In this document: positions 1-7,295 of the stretch, one piece after another | How positions within the stretch are numbered: position 1 is the first letter of the stretch | Layout of the letters: every line of letters begins with the position of its first letter | Program-made: the position numbers and the translations under genes | NCBI GenBank assembly: GCA_023401495.1 | Contig: JAEXDU010000141.1 | Location: forward strand, 1 to 13,747 | Direction: 5' to 3' | DNA length: 13,747 bases | Origin: Bacillota bacterium | Lineage (GTDB): Bacteria > Bacillota > Clostridia > Oscillospirales > Acutalibacteraceae | The notes under the pieces: model-generated | What the model saw: only the letters and a program-made list of their open reading frames with translations | Told to the model about the DNA's origin: nothing | Database searches by the model: none

Positions 1-294
1 GCCGAACGCGCGGTTCAGGCCGAGCATGCCCCGGTTCGTCTGCAAGGAAAAAGAGTAAAAATACAATCCGCTGCGCGGCGGGGTAAAATCGCATTCCCAC
101 CATTCCCGGTCGTCCCCGTTCATTCCGCACCAGAACATTCCCCAGTGAAACTGTTCGCCGCCGTCCTCCTGCAGGTTCAGTGTGGCGGCGGTGCATTTCA
201 GGCCGCGGGGAAGCGTGATCTTAAAATGGATATTCTGCCCGGCGGGAGTTGCCCCTACGGGATTTTTATACACAGGGTTCCTGGAATCAAACAT
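1..294 (-). CDS. GH13 alpha-glucan hydrolase, N-terminal fragment (cut by window edge)
   Basis: The first 98 residues of a gene running off the left edge. The protein begins MFDSRNPVYKNPVGATPAG and continues with a beta-rich stretch (FKITLPRGL, WWECDFTPPRSGLYFYSF). This is the N-terminal carbohydrate-binding/immunoglobulin-like domain typical of clostridial family GH13 enzymes of the neopullulanase/amylopullulanase kind, which hydrolyse alpha-1,4 and sometimes alpha-1,6 glucosidic bonds. The catalytic barrel lies outside the window, so exact specificity cannot be read. No signal peptide is visible, which suggests a cytoplasmic enzyme acting on glycogen or imported maltodextrin. The start is fixed by an AAAGGAG ribosome binding site about 10 bases upstream. 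It lies 39 bases downstream of glgP on the same strand, so the two are probably one operon. The family call rests on recognition of the N-terminal sequence only. Confidence 0.75.
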   Translation of the reverse strand, partial: MFDSRNPVYKNPVGATPAGQNIHFKITLPRGLKCTAATLNLQEDGGEQFHWGMFWCGMNGDDREWWECDFTPPRSGLYFYSFSLQTNRGMLGLNRAFG

Positions 295-324
295 GTTCTA
301 AGAAGCTCCTTTTTGCCGTTTTTC

Positions 325-350
325 GGCGGAGCGTCATTGCTCCGCCTTTT
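325..350. terminator. Hairpin at the glgP stop codon
   Basis: GGCGGAGC (325-332) and GCTCCGCC (339-346) form a perfect 8-bp stem with a 6-base loop. The glgP stop codon lies partly in the loop. The T-run (347-350) follows only on the plus strand, so in the direction of glgP this is not a standard terminator. It may be an intercistronic hairpin that stabilises the glgP message or dampens transcription into the GH13 gene, or a plus-strand terminator for antisense reading. Confidence 0.4.
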
Positions 351-2781
351 CCGCGTGTTCTTTTCCCGCCTCGGGCACCGGTTCCGCATTCCAAATCTCT
401 GTGGCGTACTCGCGGATGGAGCGGTCGGCGGAGAAGCGCCCCGCATGGGCGGTGTTGACCAGTGCGATGCGGTACCACTGTTCGGGATTCTGATACAGCT
501 GCTGCGAAAGGCGGCGCGCACGGGTATAGTCATCAAAGTCCGCCAGCACCATATAGGGGTCGGAGTTTTTCAGCGAATCCGCAATCTGGCGGAAGCTGAC
601 GCCGGCAAAGCCGTGACTCATCTCGTCGAGCGCCTGGCGCAGAACGGGATGGTTCTGGTAAATCCCCGCGGGATAGTACCCGTTCTTTTTCCGCTCCTGT
701 ACCTGCGGGGTGGTCATGCCGAACAGCAGGATATTTTCATCGCCCACGGAATCGTGAATCTCTACGTTTGCGCCGTCGAGCGTGCCGAGCGTCACCGCGC
801 CGTTGATCATGAATTTCATGTTGCTGGTGCCGGAAGCCTCGGTGCCCGCAAGCGAAATCTGCTCGCTGATGTCTGCCGAGGGGATGAGCAGCTCTGCGAC
901 CGTCACGCGGTAATCCTCCAGATAGACGATCTTCATCTTCTGATTGACGCGCGGGTCGTTGTTGATGGTGTTGCCCAGATCGACGATGAACTGGATGATC
1001 TGCTTTGCCATATAGTAGCCCGGCGCGGCCTTCGCGCCGAAGAAATACGTTCTGGGGGTAAAGTCCGCGTTCGGGTTGTCGCGCAGCCACTGGTAGGTGG
1101 CGAGGATTTCGAGCGCGTTCAGGTGCTGGCGCTTGTATTCGTGCAGGCGCTTGACCTGTACGTCGAAGATGGAGTCGGGATCGACCTCGATACCGTTGTT
1201 TTTCCATACATAGGCCGCGATGCGTTCTTTGTTGCCGCGGCGGATTTTCGCCATTCGCTCGAGCACGGATTTGTCGTTCTGGTATTTGAGCAGCCGATCG
1301 AGTCGGGCGGCGTTGTGAATGTATTCCTCACCGATCAGCTCGGTGATCAGCGCGGCGTATTCGGGGTTCGACTGATTCAGCCAGCGGCGGTAGGCGATGC
1401 CGTTTGTCACGTTGCGGAATTTTTCCGGCATTTCAGTATAGAAATCGTGAAATACGGTCTGCTTTAAAATGTCGCTGTGCAACTGCGACACACCGTTGAT
1501 GGAGTGGGTGCTCACGACCGCAAGGTTTGCCATTTTGACATAACCGTCGTTGAGAGGGGCCATGCGCCCTACCTTGTAGCCGTCCACGCCTTTCGCGTGC
1601 ATTTCGGCACAGAAGCGGCGGTTGATCTCCTCCACGATCTGGTAGATGCGCGGCAAACGGCGGCGGAACAGATCCACGCCCCAGCTCTCAAGCGCTTCTG
1701 TCATCACGGTGTGGTTCGTATACGCCATCGTGCGGTGAACAATGCTCCAGGCCTGATCCCACCCGTAGCCGCATTCATCGAGCATTACGCGCATCATTTC
1801 GGGGATTGCCAGCACCGGGTGCGTATCGTTGAGGTGAATTGCAATCTTTTCCGGCAGATTGTCGAGCGTCCGGTTGATGGAAAGATGGCGGCGGATGATA
1901 TCCTGGATCGTAGCGGAAACGAGGAAATACTGCTGCGTCAGGCGCAGGCTCTTGCCCTCGGGATGGTTATCCTCGGGGTACAGCACCTTGGTGATGACCT
2001 CGGCCATCGCGTTCTGCTCCATAGCGCGCAAGTAATCGCCGCCGTTGAAGAGCTTCATGTCAAAATCCGCCTCGGCAGAGGTGGCGGCCCACACGCGCAG
2101 ACGGCTCACTCCCCGGCCATCCATACCGGCCACGTACAGGTCGTACGGAACCGCCAGCACCTTTGTGTAGTCCTTATGGCGCACGACGTGATACTGGTTG
2201 TTCCACGATTCCTCGATCGTTCCGTCAAAATGCACCTCGACCGCGCGGTCCGGCACCGGCTGGAACCACACGCTCCCGCCCGGCAGCCAGAAATCCGGCA
2301 GCTCGGTCTGCCAGCCCTCCACCAACTTCTGGCGGAAGATACCGTACTCGTACCGCAGCGAATAGCCCATCGCCGGGTAGCCGAGTGTGGCGAGCGCGTC
2401 GAGAAAACAGGCCGCAAGCCGCCCCAGGCCTCCGTTGCCAAGGCCTGCGTCCGGCTCCTGCTCGTAGAGATTGTCAAGGTTTACATTCATGCCGCCGAGC
2501 GCCCCGCGGAACGAATCCTCCAGCCCCAGGTTGAACAGATTGTTTTTGAGCGAGCGCCCCAAAAGGAACTCCATACATAAATAGTAGATGGTTTTGGTGC
2601 CTGTTTTGGCTGCGGTCTCGCGAAATTCCTTGCGGCCCTTTACCAACATGTCGCGCACGACGAGGGCCACGGCCTTGTAGTACTGTTCGTCGGTAGCGTC
2701 CTGCCATTCCACGCTCATTTCATGGCTCAGCGTTTCTTTGACGCGCGCCTGAATTTCTTTTTTCGAAAGCGTATAATTCAT
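334..2781 (-). CDS. glgP: Glycogen/starch/maltodextrin phosphorylase
   Basis: 815 residues, full length for GT35 phosphorylases. It removes terminal glucose from alpha-1,4-glucan with phosphate to give glucose-1-phosphate, using pyridoxal phosphate, in the cytoplasm. Landmarks: LCMEFLLGRSLKNN near residue 68, the glycine-rich DAGLGNGGLGRLAACF near 111, AIHLNDTHP in the middle, VQVKRLHEYKRQ in the second half, and the PLP-lysine segment EASGTSNMKFMINGA with the Schiff-base lysine at residue 656. The reading frame stays open upstream to position 2940, but the start chosen at 2781 (MNYTLSKKEIQ) has a CGGAGG ribosome binding site; the upstream extension is AT-rich, hydrophobic and absent from the family. 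It is followed after 39 bases by the GH13 gene, a coherent glycogen-breakdown unit. Identification is firm; preference for glycogen over maltodextrin is not decided by sequence. Confidence 0.97.
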   Translation of the reverse strand: MNYTLSKKEIQARVKETLSHEMSVEWQDATDEQYYKAVALVVRDMLVKGRKEFRETAAKTGTKTIYYLCMEFLLGRSLKNNLFNLGLEDSFRGALGGMNVNLDNLYEQEPDAGLGNGGLGRLAACFLDALATLGYPAMGYSLRYEYGIFRQKLVEGWQTELPDFWLPGGSVWFQPVPDRAVEVHFDGTIEESWNNQYHVVRHKDYTKVLAVPYDLYVAGMDGRGVSRLRVWAATSAEADFDMKLFNGGDYLRAMEQNAMAEVITKVLYPEDNHPEGKSLRLTQQYFLVSATIQDIIRRHLSINRTLDNLPEKIAIHLNDTHPVLAIPEMMRVMLDECGYGWDQAWSIVHRTMAYTNHTVMTEALESWGVDLFRRRLPRIYQIVEEINRRFCAEMHAKGVDGYKVGRMAPLNDGYVKMANLAVVSTHSINGVSQLHSDILKQTVFHDFYTEMPEKFRNVTNGIAYRRWLNQSNPEYAALITELIGEEYIHNAARLDRLLKYQNDKSVLERMAKIRRGNKERIAAYVWKNNGIEVDPDSIFDVQVKRLHEYKRQHLNALEILATYQWLRDNPNADFTPRTYFFGAKAAPGYYMAKQIIQFIVDLGNTINNDPRVNQKMKIVYLEDYRVTVAELLIPSADISEQISLAGTEASGTSNMKFMINGAVTLGTLDGANVEIHDSVGDENILLFGMTTPQVQERKKNGYYPAGIYQNHPVLRQALDEMSHGFAGVSFRQIADSLKNSDPYMVLADFDDYTRARRLSQQLYQNPEQWYRIALVNTAHAGRFSADRSIREYATEIWNAEPVPEAGKEHAEKAEQ

Positions 2782-2853
2782 GTGATCCTGTCCTCCGATT
2801 CTATCATAAAGAAGCACTTTTTCCCTATCATATGCCGAGTAAGATTTATGTTT

Positions 2854-2882
2854 ATTGTATACCAAAAAGAGCCGAAATACAA
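2854..2882 (-). promoter_or_regulatory. Candidate sigma-A promoter of glgP
   Basis: Read on the minus strand: TTGTAT, 17-base spacer, TACAAT. The -10 matches 5 of 6 consensus bases and the -35 about 3 of 6. It lies about 75 bases upstream of the glgP start, in the AT-rich divergent region. It is the best-spaced candidate there. Confidence 0.45.
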
Positions 2883-3092
2883 TTCCAATAAACTGACAGA
2901 ATAAAAGAGAAAAAAACGTAAATTTTGCCCGTATTTTCAATAAAAAAGATTTGCTGCCTTCAAAACTGCTTTCTTTTGCTAGTGGGTGAAAATCGGTCTA
3001 AATTTAGTCATATTCAACAAAATGAATTTCTTGTGTGCGGTCCTCTTCTCCGCCTGCCGGCGAAAGAAAATCCGGCAAAACGCGACAGGCCC

Positions 3093-3121
3093 TTTCCTAA
3101 TTGCGCAAAATGGCTTATAAT
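3093..3121 (+). promoter_or_regulatory. Candidate promoter of zapA
   Basis: A perfect TATAAT (3116-3121) lies 56 bases before the zapA start. The 17-base-spaced upstream hexamer TTTCCT (3093-3098) is a poor -35. The -10 is convincing; the -35 is not. Confidence 0.45.
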
Positions 3122-3177
3122 AAAAGAGATTGTATGGAATGCCGGCCTGCTGCCAAGGCTGTGAAAGGATGGTCACC

Positions 3178-3804
3178 ATGAATAAGATTAAGGTGCGTCT
3201 GAATATTTGCGGAACCGAGTGTACCCTTACATCGGAGGATAACGAAACCTATGTGCTTGCACTTGGGGATGAAGTAGAAAAGAGCATTCAGAGCATTATG
3301 TCCAAAAACGACCGGGTTTCTTTAACCCTGGCCGCAATCATAACCGCTTTGTCGTTCTGCGACGACGCGAAGAAAGCCGCCGCTGCGGCGGATAATCTGC
3401 GCTCGCAGATCAAGGATTACCTGGAGGACTCCTCCCGCAGCCGCCTGGAGGCCGACGAGGCCCGCCGTGAAATCGAGCGCATGAAGCAGGAGATTCAGAC
3501 CCTGCGAGCCCGTCTTTCGGCAGGGGAAGCCGCCCAGAGCCCGGCCCGGGAGCCTGCACGCTCCGTGCCTGCCGCACCGGTGCAGGAAAAGCCGGTGCCT
3601 TCGCCGGAGCCAAACCCTTCGGAAGAACCGGAAGGCCCCGAGTCCCCGTATGAGGAGGAGCAGCCGGAGGAAACCCGGCCCGCCGCGCCCGCCGTGCCGA
3701 ACGTGCATACCGGCCATTACTCCCGCCCGGCGTCTGCCCAGGTGCCGGAGGAGCTGGACCGCAGCAGTTTCATGAGTTTTTTTGAAAAGAAAGAAACTGA
3801 CTGA
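3178..3804 (+). CDS. zapA: Cell division protein ZapA, with a long Pro/Glu-rich tail
   Basis: 208 residues. ZapA is a cytoplasmic protein that binds and bundles FtsZ filaments at the division site. Residues 1-75 match the family: a short beta segment (KIKVRLNICGTECTLTS), then the helix-forming YVLALGDEVEKSIQSIM and LTLAAIITALSFCDDAKKA. Residues 70-115 are charged and heptad-like (coiled coil). From 118 to about 190 the chain is rich in Pro, Glu and Ala and looks disordered, and it ends in the short motif LDRSSFMSFFEKKE. Usual ZapA is 85-110 residues, so nearly half of this protein is extension. The start at 3178 is chosen for its AAGGA site 8 bases upstream; an ATG at 3169 sits on that site. 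A 61-residue membrane protein follows after 42 bases. Confidence 0.88.
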   Translation: MNKIKVRLNICGTECTLTSEDNETYVLALGDEVEKSIQSIMSKNDRVSLTLAAIITALSFCDDAKKAAAAADNLRSQIKDYLEDSSRSRLEADEARREIERMKQEIQTLRARLSAGEAAQSPAREPARSVPAAPVQEKPVPSPEPNPSEEPEGPESPYEEEQPEETRPAAPAVPNVHTGHYSRPASAQVPEELDRSSFMSFFEKKETD

Positions 3805-3846
3805 ACGCTGAACATAACCTGCGCGAAGGAAGAAAGGGACGTTGTG

Positions 3847-4032
3847 ATGAGCAACCGAGATTATACCATCGTCATGGTACTTGCGGCTGTGATATTTCTG
3901 GTGGGTTATAATGTTCTGGGGACGATTACGTCTGAGCCGTCGTCTTCCTCCTCGTACGGAACGGTGATGGTGATTGTGTTTGCCCTGTACATCGTTTATC
4001 TGGACAAATGCCGCAGAAAGCCGAAGAAGTAG
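3847..4032 (+). CDS. Small membrane protein of unknown function, two TM helices
   Basis: 61 residues starting MSNRDYTIVMVLAAV. I do not recognise the family. Residues 6-26 form one hydrophobic helix and 37-53 a second, separated by a serine-rich linker (TSEPSSSSSYG). The C-terminus is basic (DKCRRKPKK), which by the positive-inside rule predicts it faces the cytoplasm; the N-terminus should then also be inside and the Ser loop outside. The AGAAAGGGA site upstream supports ATG 3847; the in-frame GTG at 3844 is less likely. It lies between zapA and the U32 gene and is probably co-transcribed with zapA. No function is proposed. Confidence 0.65.
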   Translation: MSNRDYTIVMVLAAVIFLVGYNVLGTITSEPSSSSSYGTVMVIVFALYIVYLDKCRRKPKK

Positions 4033-4056
4033 GCCGCGGGGGAAAGACACTGTCAT

Positions 4057-4096
4057 ACTTGAATCAGGTGAGTTTAAAGTACCCTGACCATCAAGT
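4057..4096 (+). promoter_or_regulatory. Inverted repeat in the leader of the U32 gene
   Basis: ACTTGA (4057-4062) and TCAGG (4064-4068) pair with CCTGA (4083-4087) and TCAAGT (4091-4096). This gives an 11-bp stem interrupted by a small internal loop, around an AT-rich 14-base loop. It ends 44 bases before the start codon. There is no U-tract, so it is not a terminator. A TTGACT follows at 4100, but no matching -10 is seen at normal spacing. It could be an operator or a leader RNA structure. Confidence 0.35.
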
Positions 4097-4140
4097 GAAT
4101 TGACTCTATTTTATGCTGAATAAAGGTTGGGATACAAACC

Positions 4141-6231
4141 ATGGAAATTTTATCTCCCGCCGGGTCGCCGGATTCTCTGATCGCCGCGGTGCGCTCCGGC
4201 ACCGATGCGGTGTATCTGGGCGGCAGCGCGTTTTCCGCGCGGGCGGCGGCGAAGAATTTTGACGATGACGCCCTGCGGCAGGCAGTGGAATACTGCCATG
4301 CCCGGGGCGTTAAAGTCTATCTGGCGCTCAATACCCTGCTTCGGCAGGAGGAGCTGCCTGCCGCGCTGGAGCTGGCCGAATACGCCTGCTCTCTCGCGGT
4401 GGACGCATTGATCGTTCAGGACCCCGGGCTGATTGCGCTGCTGCGGGAGCGCGCCCCGGGGCTGAAGCTCAACGCATCGACGCAGATGTCGATCACCAAT
4501 CCGGCGGGCGCGCGTCTGCTCGCGAAAAACGGCTTTGCCCGGGTGGTATTGGCGCGTGAGCTGTTCCTTTCACAGATTCGCGAAATCAAGGACGGCACCA
4601 AGGATACGCCCATCGAGATCGAGAGCTTTGTGCACGGCGCGCTGTGTATGTCGGTGTCGGGTCAATGCTATTTCAGTTCGGTGCTCGGTTCGCGCAGCGG
4701 CAACCGGGGCATGTGTGCCCAGCCGTGCCGTCTGCCCTTTTCCGTGCCCGGCGGCACGGGCCATGACCTGAGCCTGAAAGACCTTTCGATGATCGCGCGC
4801 ATTTCAGAATTAGAGAATGCCGGCGTGACCAGCGCAAAAATCGAGGGCCGCATGAAGCGCCCGGAATATGTGGCGGCCGCAACGGCAGCCTGCCGGTATT
4901 CGGCCGACGGCCAGCCGATTCCCCCTGAGCTGACAGAGAATCTTTCCGCCGTATTTTCCCGGTCGGGTTTCACGACGGGCTACCCCGACGGCGAGCTCGG
5001 GAGAGAAATGTTCGGCATCCGTTCCAAGGAGGATGTGACCGGCGCGACAAAAGATGTGTTCGGGCAGCTGCATGCCCTGTATAAGGACGAGCTGCCGCGT
5101 GTGCCGCTGCAGCTGAAGCTGACGGTGCGGGCCGGGCGGCCGGTTACGCTTTCGGCGGCCGATGACGACGGTCACCGAGCCGAGGCTTTGGGCGAGTGTC
5201 CCGAGCCGGCGCTCAGCCGGCCCATCGACGAAGAGCGCTGTCTCACCCAACTGCAAAAGACCGGTGGCACCCCGTTTTTCGCGCGGGAGGTGCAGTGTGA
5301 AATCGAGCCAGAACTTTCCCTGCCCATTTCGATGCTGAATCGCCTGCGCCGCGAGGTGTTGGAGCAATTATTGGTTTTGCGCTCGCAGCGGGAACCGGTG
5401 CCGTTCACGCGTCTGCCCATTCCGGCGGCCCAGCCGCATCAGCCCGCAAAGCTGCCGCGTCTGCGCGCTTCTTTTCGGAGGGCGGAGGATGTGCCGGAGC
5501 TGGCAAAACAGTGCGAGCTGGTGTATCTGCCGGTGAATGTGCCGGACAAACAGTTTGAAGAGCTGCTTTCCCGTGGCTTCCCGATGGCGGCATCTTTGCC
5601 GCGCGGCATTTTTGGTTCGGAAAAGCGGCTGAAAGAGCGCCTGGATGCGCTGAAGAAGATCGGTATCCGCGATGTGTGGGCCGGAACGCTCGGCGCGGTT
5701 GGGCTTGCGCTCGAAAGCGGAATGAAGGTTCACGGCGGATTTTCGCTCAATGCGATGAATACCCCGGCACTCGAGTGGCTGGGCCGTCAGGGCCTGTGCG
5801 ACACCGAGCTTTCGTTTGAGCTGACGCTTGCGCAGGCAGCCGCGATCGGCGGCGATCTGCCGCGCGGGCTGGTGGTGTATGGGCGCCAGCCGCTGATGCT
5901 GTGCCGCAACTGTCCCGGTAAAAATGGCACGCAAAGCTGTGCCGAGTGCGGCGGCAACGCGTGGCTGACTGACCGGCGCGGCGTGCAATTCCCCGTGATG
6001 TGCGACGGCGACGCGAGCGAGGTGCTGAATTCGGTTGCGCTGTATCTGGCGGACCGAATGCGCGAAGTTCGCGGGCAGGATTTCGGGGTTTTAAGATTTA
6101 CTGTGGAAAACTCTGTGGAAATTGAGGAAATCTTTCGGAATTATCTTGGTTTGCGGGCTGTGGAAAATACAAAACGCGACAAAGAGCAGCAGCCTTTTAC
6201 ACGGGGTTTGTATTATCGTGGAATTGAGTAG
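4141..6231 (+). CDS. U32 family (DUF3656) protein, probable RNA hydroxylase
   Basis: 696 residues. The N-terminus MEILSPAGSPDSLIAAVRSG and the central signature FVHGALCMSVSGQCYFSS...GNRGMCAQPCR (163-197) are hallmarks of peptidase family U32. Members once annotated as collagenase-like peptidases are now known in E. coli as RlhA (5-hydroxycytidine in 23S rRNA) and TrhP (tRNA U34 hydroxylation), which depend on iron-sulfur supply. Cys169, 176, 192 and 196 stand where related U32 proteins bind an Fe-S cluster. A second cysteine set, Cys588-x2-591-x8-600-x2-603 plus Cys621, lies before FPVMCDG near the C-terminus. The length and middle region fit the RlhA-like DUF3656 type. By inference this protein modifies RNA; whether rRNA or tRNA cannot be told. 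It is followed after 24 bases by dut. Confidence 0.88.
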   Translation: MEILSPAGSPDSLIAAVRSGTDAVYLGGSAFSARAAAKNFDDDALRQAVEYCHARGVKVYLALNTLLRQEELPAALELAEYACSLAVDALIVQDPGLIALLRERAPGLKLNASTQMSITNPAGARLLAKNGFARVVLARELFLSQIREIKDGTKDTPIEIESFVHGALCMSVSGQCYFSSVLGSRSGNRGMCAQPCRLPFSVPGGTGHDLSLKDLSMIARISELENAGVTSAKIEGRMKRPEYVAAATAACRYSADGQPIPPELTENLSAVFSRSGFTTGYPDGELGREMFGIRSKEDVTGATKDVFGQLHALYKDELPRVPLQLKLTVRAGRPVTLSAADDDGHRAEALGECPEPALSRPIDEERCLTQLQKTGGTPFFAREVQCEIEPELSLPISMLNRLRREVLEQLLVLRSQREPVPFTRLPIPAAQPHQPAKLPRLRASFRRAEDVPELAKQCELVYLPVNVPDKQFEELLSRGFPMAASLPRGIFGSEKRLKERLDALKKIGIRDVWAGTLGAVGLALESGMKVHGGFSLNAMNTPALEWLGRQGLCDTELSFELTLAQAAAIGGDLPRGLVVYGRQPLMLCRNCPGKNGTQSCAECGGNAWLTDRRGVQFPVMCDGDASEVLNSVALYLADRMREVRGQDFGVLRFTVENSVEIEEIFRNYLGLRAVENTKRDKEQQPFTRGLYYRGIE

Positions 6232-6255
6232 CAAAAGCAGGCAGGAGGAACAAGC

Positions 6256-6699
6256 ATGGAACCCATTCGATTTCAAAAACTGCACCCGAACGCGGTGATT
6301 CCGCAGAGGGCCACTCCCGGCAGCGCGGGGATGGACCTTGTGGCTTGTATAGAGGAGCCGGTGCTTCTGCCGGCAGGCGGGCGGGCGATGATCCCGACCG
6401 GGCTGGCGATGGCGATTCCCACTGCAGGGTGGGTGGGCCTTGTGTATGCCCGCAGCGGTCTGGCCGTGCGCCATGGGATCACCCTTTCCAACAGTGTCGG
6501 CGTGATCGACAGCGATTACCGGGGCGAAATCCGTGTAGGGCTGTGCAATTTGGGGCAGGAGCCCTATACCATTCAGCCCGGCGAGCGGATTGCCCAGCTC
6601 GTGATTTCGCCGGTGCTTCTGCCGCCCGTGGAAGAGGCGGACGAGCTGGACAACACCGAGCGCGGTACCGGCGGATTCGGCTCCACCGGAAAACGGTAA
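6256..6699 (+). CDS. dut: dUTP diphosphatase (dUTPase)
   Basis: 147 residues, the normal size for trimeric dUTPases. It hydrolyses dUTP to dUMP and pyrophosphate, keeping uracil out of DNA and supplying dUMP for thymidylate synthesis. All five family motifs are visible in order: AGMDLVA (24-30), RSGLA (66-70), GVIDSDYRGEI (82-92, with the water-activating Asp85), GERIAQLV (109-116) and the C-terminal RGTGGFGSTG (136-145) that closes over the substrate. The protein looks complete and active. The start has an AGGAGG site 8 bases upstream. It sits 24 bases after the U32 gene and 24 bases before the DUF4321 gene, so all three are likely co-transcribed. dcd, which makes dUTP from dCTP, is about 1.2 kb away on the opposite strand. 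Confidence 0.96.
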   Translation: MEPIRFQKLHPNAVIPQRATPGSAGMDLVACIEEPVLLPAGGRAMIPTGLAMAIPTAGWVGLVYARSGLAVRHGITLSNSVGVIDSDYRGEIRVGLCNLGQEPYTIQPGERIAQLVISPVLLPPVEEADELDNTERGTGGFGSTGKR

Positions 6700-6723
6700 C
6701 CAACGGAAAAGAGGAGAACCACG

Positions 6724-6990
6724 ATGAAACATAATTGGCTGAAAAATTTGTTTCTGGTTATTCTGCTTGTGCTGGCTGTGGTGCTGGGCAAGCTGCTCGG
6801 CACGGTAACGGCAAAGCTTCCATTTCTCGCGTGGCTCGGCATGAGCGCCGATTTTGGGTTGAAGCCGGTGACGGTCGATCTGGCGGTGGTCAATTTTACA
6901 TTCGGCCTGATGGTCAATATCAATGTGGCGCAGGCGCTGCTGCTTGCGGTGGCGATTCTCGCGTTCAGCGCGATCCGTCTGCGCGCCTGA
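6724..6990 (+). CDS. DUF4321 domain membrane protein
   Basis: 88 residues with two hydrophobic segments, about 7-30 (LFLVILLVLAVVLGKLLG) and 57-85 (the NFTFGLMVNINVAQALL stretch). Between them is FGLKPVTVDLAVV, a layout I associate with the DUF4321 family of small clostridial membrane proteins. The biological role of that family is unknown. An AGGAG site lies about 9 bases before the ATG. It is the last gene of the U32-dut unit. A palindromic repeat begins immediately after its stop codon. The family assignment is by pattern recognition, so moderately sure. Confidence 0.75.
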   Translation: MKHNWLKNLFLVILLVLAVVLGKLLGTVTAKLPFLAWLGMSADFGLKPVTVDLAVVNFTFGLMVNINVAQALLLAVAILAFSAIRLRA

Positions 6991-7136
6991 GCGGCAGGCT
7001 GAGCCTGCACATAAGTCGCGGAGCAGCTCGGGGAAATGCTTTCGCTTCACGCTCCATTCGTCGCGGCAGGCTGAGCCTGCATGCACATCGCGGGACAGTC
7101 GGAGAAGAACTTCCGCTTCACGCTCCATTCGTCGCG
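6991..7136. repeat. Two tandem copies of a 72-bp repeat with a palindromic head
   Basis: Unit 1 (6991-7062) and unit 2 (7063-7133) start with the same 19 bases, containing the perfect palindrome GCAGGCTGAGCCTGC, and end with the same block CGCTTCACGCTCCATTCGTC (7043-7062 and 7114-7133). The middles (about 32 bases) have diverged in sequence but kept their length within one base. A GCG follows each unit, hinting at a third, lost copy. The first unit begins at the base after the DUF4321 stop codon. This is a REP-like intergenic element. It is not a CRISPR: there are only two units and the parts do not alternate as repeat and spacer. Confidence 0.85.
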
Positions 7137-7206
7137 CGTGCGCTGACTATATTTCGCGCGGGAGCAGCATTTTATCTGTAATCATTATTTTATTTTTGTC
7201 TTTATG

Positions 7207-7261
7207 GGGTTCCCATGTGGGTTCCGCTTGCGCGAGTATGCCCCTCATGCCGAGGCGAGCC
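7207..7261. repeat. GC-rich intergenic repeat, copy A (diverged)
   Basis: It shares the exact core GGGTTCCGCTTGCGCG (7219-7234) with copy B 91 bases downstream. The similarity continues through ATGCCCC and GCCGAGGCGAGCC with a few transitions and transversions, and also into TTTTATCTTG. It is preceded by an AT-rich stretch. It looks like the decayed partner of copy B. Confidence 0.75.
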
Positions 7262-7295
7262 TTTTTATCTTGATTTAAAAGAGTGATTTTTCAGC

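Larger units (their letters stand above)
2782..3177. other. Divergent intergenic region between glgP and zapA
   Basis: 396 bases, clearly more AT-rich than the flanking genes. It holds the proposed glgP promoter (minus) and a -10 box for zapA (plus). An inverted repeat TGCCGG-N11-CCGGCA lies at 3055-3077, just upstream of the zapA promoter, and could be an operator or hairpin. Short frames on both strands (for example 2925-3164) have no good ribosome binding site or recognisable content and are not called. Confidence 0.6.

Noticed and set aside
145..1467. 440-codon plus-strand open frame, and 1477-2580 (367 codons), antisense to glgP
   Set aside because: These are shadow frames of the GC-rich glgP gene. 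They show no recognisable domain and no ribosome binding site, while the minus strand encodes a textbook phosphorylase.
2782..2940. 53-codon N-terminal extension of glgP
   Set aside because: It is AT-rich, hydrophobic and foreign to the family, and it covers the probable promoter. The start at 2781 has a good ribosome binding site and gives the standard length.
6091..7128. 345-codon minus-strand frame across dut, DUF4321 and the tandem repeat
   Set aside because: It is antisense to two well-supported genes, and its repetitive segment comes from the 72-bp repeat. No domain is recognised.
6991..7136. Possible CRISPR array
   Set aside because: There are only two units, the conserved parts are of unequal kind (a palindrome and a separate block), the divergent centre is not spacer-like, and no cas gene is present.
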